DNA from: Chitinophagales bacterium
GTDB lineage: Bacteria > Bacteroidota > Bacteroidia > Chitinophagales > Chitinophagaceae
Length of the DNA: 19,019 bases
Assembly (NCBI GenBank): GCA_025355935.1
Contig: JANXYS010000357.1
Coordinates: 1 to 19,019, forward strand
Reading direction: 5' to 3'
Shown here piece by piece: positions 15,182 to 19,019 of the stretch (position 1 is the stretch's first letter; every line of letters starts with the position of its first letter). The notes beneath the pieces are model-generated. The model was given only the letters and a program-made list of their open reading frames with translations, had not been told where the DNA came from and made no database searches. A program made the translations under genes and the position numbers.

Positions 15182-16405
15182 ATGCAACTATCGGTAATAA
15201 TCGTAAACTTCAACGTAAAATATTTCCTTGAACAATGTCTTCATTCAGTAATAAAAGCGGGTGATGGTCTCGAAGTAGAGATATTGGTTGTAGATAATAA
15301 TTCTTCTGATGGAAGCCGTGAATATCTTTCGTCCATATTCGCCGGCGTGAAATTTTTCTGGCAAAGCGAAAACCAGGGCTTTGGCCGCGCGAATAATTTT
15401 GCCTTAACGCGGGCATGCGGAGATTATATTCTTTTTTTAAACCCGGACACTATCGTGCCGGAGGACTGTTTCAGGAGTTGCTTAAGTTTTTTTGAAAAAA
15501 CTCCGGCCTGTGGTGCGCTTGGAGTTCATATGGTAGATGGCAGCGGTCGTTTTTTGAAAGAAAGTAAGCGCATGTTGCCATCCCCGATGGCATCACTTTA
15601 TAAGATGACTGGATTTGCCCGCCTATTCCCGTCTTCAAAGAAATTTGCTGCATACTATTGTGGTCATTTACCGGAAAAACAAATAAATGAAGTGGATGTG
15701 CTGGCTGGCGCATTTATGATGATAAGCCGTGAAATGGCTACGGCAACCAAAGGATTTGATGAAGATTTTTTTATGTACGCGGAGGATATCGATCTCAGTT
15801 ATCGTATTCAAAAAGCCGGTAAAAAAATTTATTATTTTCCGGGAACAACCATCATTCATTTTAAGGGGGAAAGCACTTCAAGGTTATCTCCGGCCTATGT
15901 AGAACACTTCTACGGTGCCATGCTTCTCTTTGTTCGCAAACATTATCACAACAGAATGATCATGTCCCGTTTCACCAGTCTGGCTATTCGTGCAAGTAAA
16001 ATGGCCGCACAATTAAAATTGTCCTTTCAACGTGCAGTCTCCCCCGAATCGAAATCTGTTCCCACACTCAATGTAGTGTTAGTTTGCAGCCAGGCAGTTT
16101 TTAGTGAAAAAATTGAAATATTAAAATATAGTACGGTTCCGTATATTTTGTTGGGAAGAATATCAATAACAGAGGACGACGCCGGAAATAATATCGGCTC
16201 TATCTCAAACCTTAAAGAATTGGTCGAGTCGAAGCGGATAAACGCCGTGATATTCTGTGAAGGATTATTAACGAATAGAAAAACAATTGAAACTCTCCAG
16301 GCTCTTCCTCGAAAGTTATTTCCAATGTTTCATGCATCGGAAAGCAAAAGCATCGTTGGCAGTAACCGTAAAACTGGCAATGGCTTCGTTATATCAACCG
16401 GTTAG
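15182..16405 (+). CDS. Family 2 glycosyltransferase with extra C-terminal domain
   Basis: An inverting GT-A glycosyltransferase of the rhamnosyltransferase-like GT2 subgroup. I start it at ATG 15182 (407 residues), so that the protein begins MQLSVIIVNFN as usual; the frame is open from 15134. Nucleotide-sugar and metal motifs are VVDNNSSDGS (36-45), NQGFGRANNFA (64-74), FLNPDT (85-90) and GFDEDFFMYAEDIDLSYRI (191-209, the likely catalytic ED). From about 295 to 407 there is an additional alpha/beta segment (LNVVLVCS, VPYILLGRIS, NAVIFCEGLL, SIVGSNRKTG) that recalls the Rossmann-like N-terminal domain of polyprenyl glycosylphosphotransferases. It probably acts at the inner membrane in polysaccharide or LPS assembly (inference). 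It is convergent with the MurG-like gene, overlapping by 17 nt. Confidence 0.92.
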   Translation: MQLSVIIVNFNVKYFLEQCLHSVIKAGDGLEVEILVVDNNSSDGSREYLSSIFAGVKFFWQSENQGFGRANNFALTRACGDYILFLNPDTIVPEDCFRSCLSFFEKTPACGALGVHMVDGSGRFLKESKRMLPSPMASLYKMTGFARLFPSSKKFAAYYCGHLPEKQINEVDVLAGAFMMISREMATATKGFDEDFFMYAEDIDLSYRIQKAGKKIYYFPGTTIIHFKGESTSRLSPAYVEHFYGAMLLFVRKHYHNRMIMSRFTSLAIRASKMAAQLKLSFQRAVSPESKSVPTLNVVLVCSQAVFSEKIEILKYSTVPYILLGRISITEDDAGNNIGSISNLKELVESKRINAVIFCEGLLTNRKTIETLQALPRKLFPMFHASESKSIVGSNRKTGNGFVISTG

Positions 16406-17507
16406 GGAGCGTGTTTATGAAATTTGATATCACTTTTTGGTAGTCTTCTCGCCAATCAGGGAAACTCTGCCAGTGGAAACGTGCCGCCTCTCTAATGCAT
16501 TTTGTAAGATCAAATCCTTCCTGAGAACAAGTAAAAAAATAACCTTTCTGGTGTAAATAGCTTGCCAGGTATTCTTGTTCAGTTTGCCCGGGCGTTGGAA
16601 CCAGGACAGCTTTCTTCCAGAGCAAAGCAAGGTCCATTACCGTAGAGTAACCGCAACGGGAAATAAGCATTTCAGAACGCTGAATAAGCGTTGAGAGATC
16701 AACTGCCGGCACATAATTGTAGATCACAACATTCGGATATAAAGACGTATTCAGAGATGGTCCTGAAGGTAAACCCCGAACCAATACGGCCTTTAAACCC
16801 GCCTCATTTAATTGTTCTAACAGTATAGCCTCCAAAATAGATCTCTGTGGTTCGGGACCGGACAATATTATTAGCAAGCTAATATCAATCTGAGAAGGAA
16901 TCTTTTTAAATCTTGATAATAATCCGACATATTTTACAGGAACCGCTGGGTAACTAACCGGGTGAGACAGTAATGCCCCCATATTTTGCGCTGACGCCTG
17001 ATCGGGGACCCAGCATTCCGAAAAACGATTTATGAAATGATAGTGAATGCGCTGCGCGATCCAATTCAGTAAATTGTTTCCGGTTTGGATATTAAGCTGA
17101 TGAGTAATATAAACTGACGGCAAATGTGGGTGACTCATTCCAAACCTGTTGTCAGATATTACCGCATCGAATTGTTCCGACTTTAAAAGATTTACGAGCC
17201 ACCGGCGTTCGCGTCGTATGCTTCTAATTATTCCCGGCACCTGGGTTAGCAAAGCAGACCTGAACGAACTTTTTGTTTGCCCATATGTTATATTGTAACC
17301 CTCCAGGTGTAGAATTCTGACAGTAGGAAATTCATTTTGGAGGATAATAGCAGTTGAGCCGGAAGCAGCTAATACTACACTAATTTTAAGTTCCATTAGT
17401 GCATGAATGATTGGAATACAGCGGGTAGCATGACCGAGGCCCCAGTCGAGAGGTGCAACAAGCACAGTTCGCTGGCCCGGGGTATTGTTAATATTTTCCA
17501 GAATCAT
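16389..17507 (-). CDS. MurG-like (GT28-type) glycosyltransferase
   Basis: A GT-B glycosyltransferase of 372 residues. The N-terminal acceptor-side motif is PLDWGLGHATRCIPII (19-34). The C-terminal nucleotide-sugar site is SEMLISRCGYSTVMDLALL (278-296) followed by VPTPGQTEQEYLASYL (303-318), both typical of the MurG/UDP-GlcNAc transferase fold. It is not MurG itself: the N-terminus differs from the MurG GGTGGH pattern and no murein cluster is nearby. Bacteroidota carry such DWGLGHATR proteins as uncharacterised transferases; the substrate is unknown. There is no signal peptide. It is divergent from the small lipoprotein gene (53 bp) and convergent with the GT2 gene. Confidence 0.88.
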   Translation of the reverse strand: MILENINNTPGQRTVLVAPLDWGLGHATRCIPIIHALMELKISVVLAASGSTAIILQNEFPTVRILHLEGYNITYGQTKSSFRSALLTQVPGIIRSIRRERRWLVNLLKSEQFDAVISDNRFGMSHPHLPSVYITHQLNIQTGNNLLNWIAQRIHYHFINRFSECWVPDQASAQNMGALLSHPVSYPAVPVKYVGLLSRFKKIPSQIDISLLIILSGPEPQRSILEAILLEQLNEAGLKAVLVRGLPSGPSLNTSLYPNVVIYNYVPAVDLSTLIQRSEMLISRCGYSTVMDLALLWKKAVLVPTPGQTEQEYLASYLHQKGYFFTCSQEGFDLTKCIREAARFHWQSFPDWREDYQKVISNFINTLPNRLI

Positions 17508-17560
17508 CCACTTAGAACAATATTTGTTAGCTAAATTAGTTTAAATTGTAACCAGTTTAT

Positions 17561-17689
17561 ATGCAAAAATTAATTAAAATATCATTCTTGCTTTTAATAG
17601 CAGTAACATTGGCAGCCACAGGTTGTTCTTCTTCTAAAAAAGGCCAGTGTGGTTGTCCGCAGAAACAAGGCATGAGTGGTTATAAATAG
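17561..17689 (+). CDS. Tiny Cys-rich lipoprotein, hypothetical
   Basis: A 42-residue reading frame, easily missed because of its length. The N-terminus MQKLIKISFLLLIAVTLAATGC is a textbook lipoprotein signal: two Lys, a hydrophobic core and a lipobox (AATGC) with Cys22. The mature part is only about 21 residues, SSSKKGQCGCPQKQGMSGYK, with a second CxC pair (Cys30, Cys32). I recall comparable small proteins with an N/QCGCPxxxGM.GY tail in Chitinophagaceae, but cannot confirm this here. It is followed after 21 nt by the 82-aa gene on the same strand, a probable two-gene unit. Metal binding by CGC or a surface lipopeptide role are guesses. Confidence 0.72.
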   Translation: MQKLIKISFLLLIAVTLAATGCSSSKKGQCGCPQKQGMSGYK

Positions 17690-17710
17690 CAACTTCAATT
17701 TATAGGATTT

Positions 17711-17959
17711 ATGAACAAATCCAATAGAGATTTACTCGTGATGTTTAAGCAGGATCTTATGACCCCGCAGGCAATGGAGCATGAGGTATCCTTATTGCAC
17801 GACATGCTGTTTACCGTGGAACGCCTCGACAATTTCGTACAAGCCCACGAAATAATTGATCTTAATAAATACAAGATTATTACCCGTGCAGTCGCTATAA
17901 AAAATATAATCCGCCAACAAAAAGAAAAACCATTCGTGTTTCTCAATAATAAGAACTAA
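17711..17959 (+). CDS. Hypothetical 82-residue protein
   Basis: I do not recognise a family. The protein is soluble, has no signal peptide or cysteines and is predicted mostly helical by composition: MNKSNRDLLVMFKQDLMTPQAMEHEV, then LLHDMLFTVERLDNFVQAHEII, then KYKIITRAVAIKNIIRQQKEK. It starts at ATG 17711, preceded by TAGGA about 6 bases upstream. The stop (TAA, 17957-17959) interleaves with the stop of the convergent aminotransferase gene. An opposite-strand frame over the same bases (17695-17946) looks less protein-like. Pairing with the small lipoprotein upstream is the only contextual hint. Confidence 0.65.
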   Translation: MNKSNRDLLVMFKQDLMTPQAMEHEVSLLHDMLFTVERLDNFVQAHEIIDLNKYKIITRAVAIKNIIRQQKEKPFVFLNNKN

Positions 17960-17969
17960 CTGGTTAGTT
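17954..17969. terminator. Hairpin over interleaved stop codons
   Basis: AACTAA (17954-17959) and TTAGTT (17964-17969) form a 6-bp stem with loop CTGG. The stem contains both stop codons: TAA of the 82-aa gene and TAG of the aminotransferase gene. On the minus strand it is followed by the T-rich TTCTTATTATT-like sequence, so it may terminate the aminotransferase message. It is AT-rich and therefore weak. Confidence 0.35.
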
Positions 17970-19019
17970 TATCAAGGGCTCCTTTTAATTTCTCAATTAC
18001 CGTCTTTATATCTTCTTTTTTACAACAGCCAACACTCAGCCTGTACCAACTGCTTTCTTTTCCTGCACCAAAATAATTAAATGGAACAATAGCCAGTTGG
18101 GCCTCATCAAGTACATAAGCGGTTACATCTTCCTGGCTCATGATCATTTTACCCTCAATTGTTTTTTTTCCTTTTAAATCGATCTGAACGGTAAGGTATA
18201 TAGCTGCCTGCGGCGAAACGGCATCCACAGCGTAGCCATCTAATTTCAACGCATGAAAACCTTTGTAAATTTCACGCAGCCTGAACTCAATCTCAGATTT
18301 GAAATCTTTCAAATATGCTACAACGGAATCCTGCTGCACAAGAAATTTAGCTACTGCTTTTTGTTCTGCCATAGGAGCCCAGGAGCCTACATGGCTGTTG
18401 AGACCCCGCATTTTTGAGATAATTTCTCTAGGTGCCATGGCCCAGCCAACCCTGACGCCTGTAGCGGCAAAAGCTTTACTGATTCCATCAATATAAATGG
18501 TATAGTCCTTCATCTTCGGTCGCAGTGAAACAGGATTATAATGCACAGTGTCGCCGAAAGTAAGGGTCCAGTATATTTGGTCGTAAAGAAGATACAATTT
18601 TTTCTCTCCTTCTCCGCGCGTTTCGTTTTCCATAATAACCATATCGCAAATGGCTTCCAGTTCCTCTTTTGAAAAACAAGTGCCAGTCGGATTAAGGGGC
18701 GAGCAAACTGCAATAAGAACGGCGCCCTTGATGTGCGGCCGCATTTGTTCAGCTGTGGGCATGAAGTTATTTTCACGTGTTGCTTCAATTGTAACATGCT
18801 CTCCTCCTGTAAAGTGAACGTAGTGATTGTTGTTCCAGGACGGCGCGGGGTAGACGACGACGTCCCCGGGATTGACCACGCACCGGTAGGCGCCGTACAG
18901 CAGCGGTCGCGAGCCGCTGGCGATCAGAACCGATTCGATCGGGTAGCGGACACCGTACTCGCGAGCCGTGAAGTCGGCCGCGGCCTGGCGGAGGACGAGC
19001 ATGCCGTCCGAGGGCGGAT
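17956..19019 (-). CDS. PLP-dependent class I/II aminotransferase, 5' end missing
   Basis: A fold-type I aminotransferase of the aspartate/aromatic group. The frame is open to the window edge and conserved sequence precedes the Met at 19002, so the N-terminus lies outside. Numbering from that Met: YPAPSWNNNHY (51-61), SPLNPTG (101-107), YDQIYW (140-145), and the PLP Schiff-base Lys176 in DGISKAFAATGVRVGW with Arg184. About 353 residues are present of the usual 400-430. Substrate specificity cannot be read off. The oddest feature is composition: codons upstream of about Trp56 (after 18,835) are GC-rich with C/G third positions, while the rest of the gene matches the AT-richer window, yet the frame is continuous. 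See the separate entry. Confidence 0.92.
   Translation of the reverse strand, partial: PPSDGMLVLRQAAADFTAREYGVRYPIESVLIASGSRPLLYGAYRCVVNPGDVVVYPAPSWNNNHYVHFTGGEHVTIEATRENNFMPTAEQMRPHIKGAVLIAVCSPLNPTGTCFSKEELEAICDMVIMENETRGEGEKKLYLLYDQIYWTLTFGDTVHYNPVSLRPKMKDYTIYIDGISKAFAATGVRVGWAMAPREIISKMRGLNSHVGSWAPMAEQKAVAKFLVQQDSVVAYLKDFKSEIEFRLREIYKGFHALKLDGYAVDAVSPQAAIYLTVQIDLKGKKTIEGKMIMSQEDVTAYVLDEAQLAIVPFNYFGAGKESSWYRLSVGCCKKEDIKTVIEKLKGALDKLTS
18841..19019. other. GC-rich terminal segment, composition break
   Basis: My hand count gives 126 G+C of 179 bases (about 70%) here, against 83 of 180 (about 46%) for the preceding 180 bases; the remainder of the window looks lower still. The change is abrupt, in the aminotransferase codons for P-S-W-N-N-N-H-Y, where two homologous genes could share bases. 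This suggests an assembly chimera at a contig end or an intragenic recombination junction. Confidence 0.8.

Noticed and set aside
17695..17946. 83-codon minus-strand frame opposite the 82-aa gene
   Set aside because: Low-quality composition; the plus-strand frame has a better start context, follows the lipoprotein gene and ends compactly against the neighbour.
18774..18779. CACGTG core as a fourth parS site
   Set aside because: Flanks (TATTTTCACGTGTTGC) match only one half of the consensus and it lies inside the aminotransferase coding sequence.

Overview
This window looks like an ordinary chromosomal stretch of a Bacteroidota bacterium, most likely of the Chitinophagaceae type. The reasons are protein sequence character (MnmG, YbeY, NadD, ThiL, short SSB, GT2 and MurG-like glycosyltransferases), moderate-to-low GC in all but the last ~180 bases, few Shine-Dalgarno sequences, and promoter candidates of the Bacteroidota TAnnTTTG type. 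Taxonomy is inferred by eye. No rRNA, tRNA, CRISPR array, transposase or phage gene was seen.

Layout. 1-3.8 kb: 3' part of nadA (quinolinate synthase), a 517-base gap, a chromate-transporter gene (chrA), then nadD and feoA on the minus strand, divergent from ybeY. 3.8-4.6 kb: an 820-base non-coding region with two perfect and one degenerate parS (ParB-binding) sites and an ~80-nt element able to fold into a three-way junction. Next is mnmG (gidA). parS clusters and gidA are both typical of origin-proximal DNA, so the window probably lies near oriC, although no DnaA boxes were found. 6.5-11.3 kb: a PMI-type cupin; an ssb -> PIF1-like helicase (HRDC + HTH tail) pair on the minus strand with a strong hairpin between them; a small zinc-ribbon protein; a nitrilase-family omega-amidase candidate. 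11.5-15.1 kb (minus): lipoprotein S41 peptidase, thiL and an inositol-monophosphatase-family gene. 15.2-17.5 kb: a GT2 glycosyltransferase with an extra C-terminal domain, convergent with a MurG-like glycosyltransferase. 17.5-19 kb: a 42-residue Cys-rich lipoprotein (short and easily missed), an 82-residue unknown, and an aminotransferase truncated by the window end.

Genes are tightly packed. Convergent neighbours overlap at chrA/nadD (24 nt), GT2/GT28 (17 nt) and the 82-aa gene/aminotransferase (4 nt, inside a hairpin). Functional links are loose: NAD synthesis (nadA, nadD), translation quality (ybeY, mnmG), DNA maintenance (ssb, helicase, parS) and envelope glycosylation (two GTs).

Three things deserve a second look. 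The parS cluster comes with an unassigned structured element. Inside the aminotransferase gene, composition jumps abruptly from about 46% to about 70% GC at ~18,835 without breaking the frame, which suggests a chimeric contig end or a recombination junction. The small lipoprotein/82-aa pair is uncharacterised. I see no convincing new multi-gene system.
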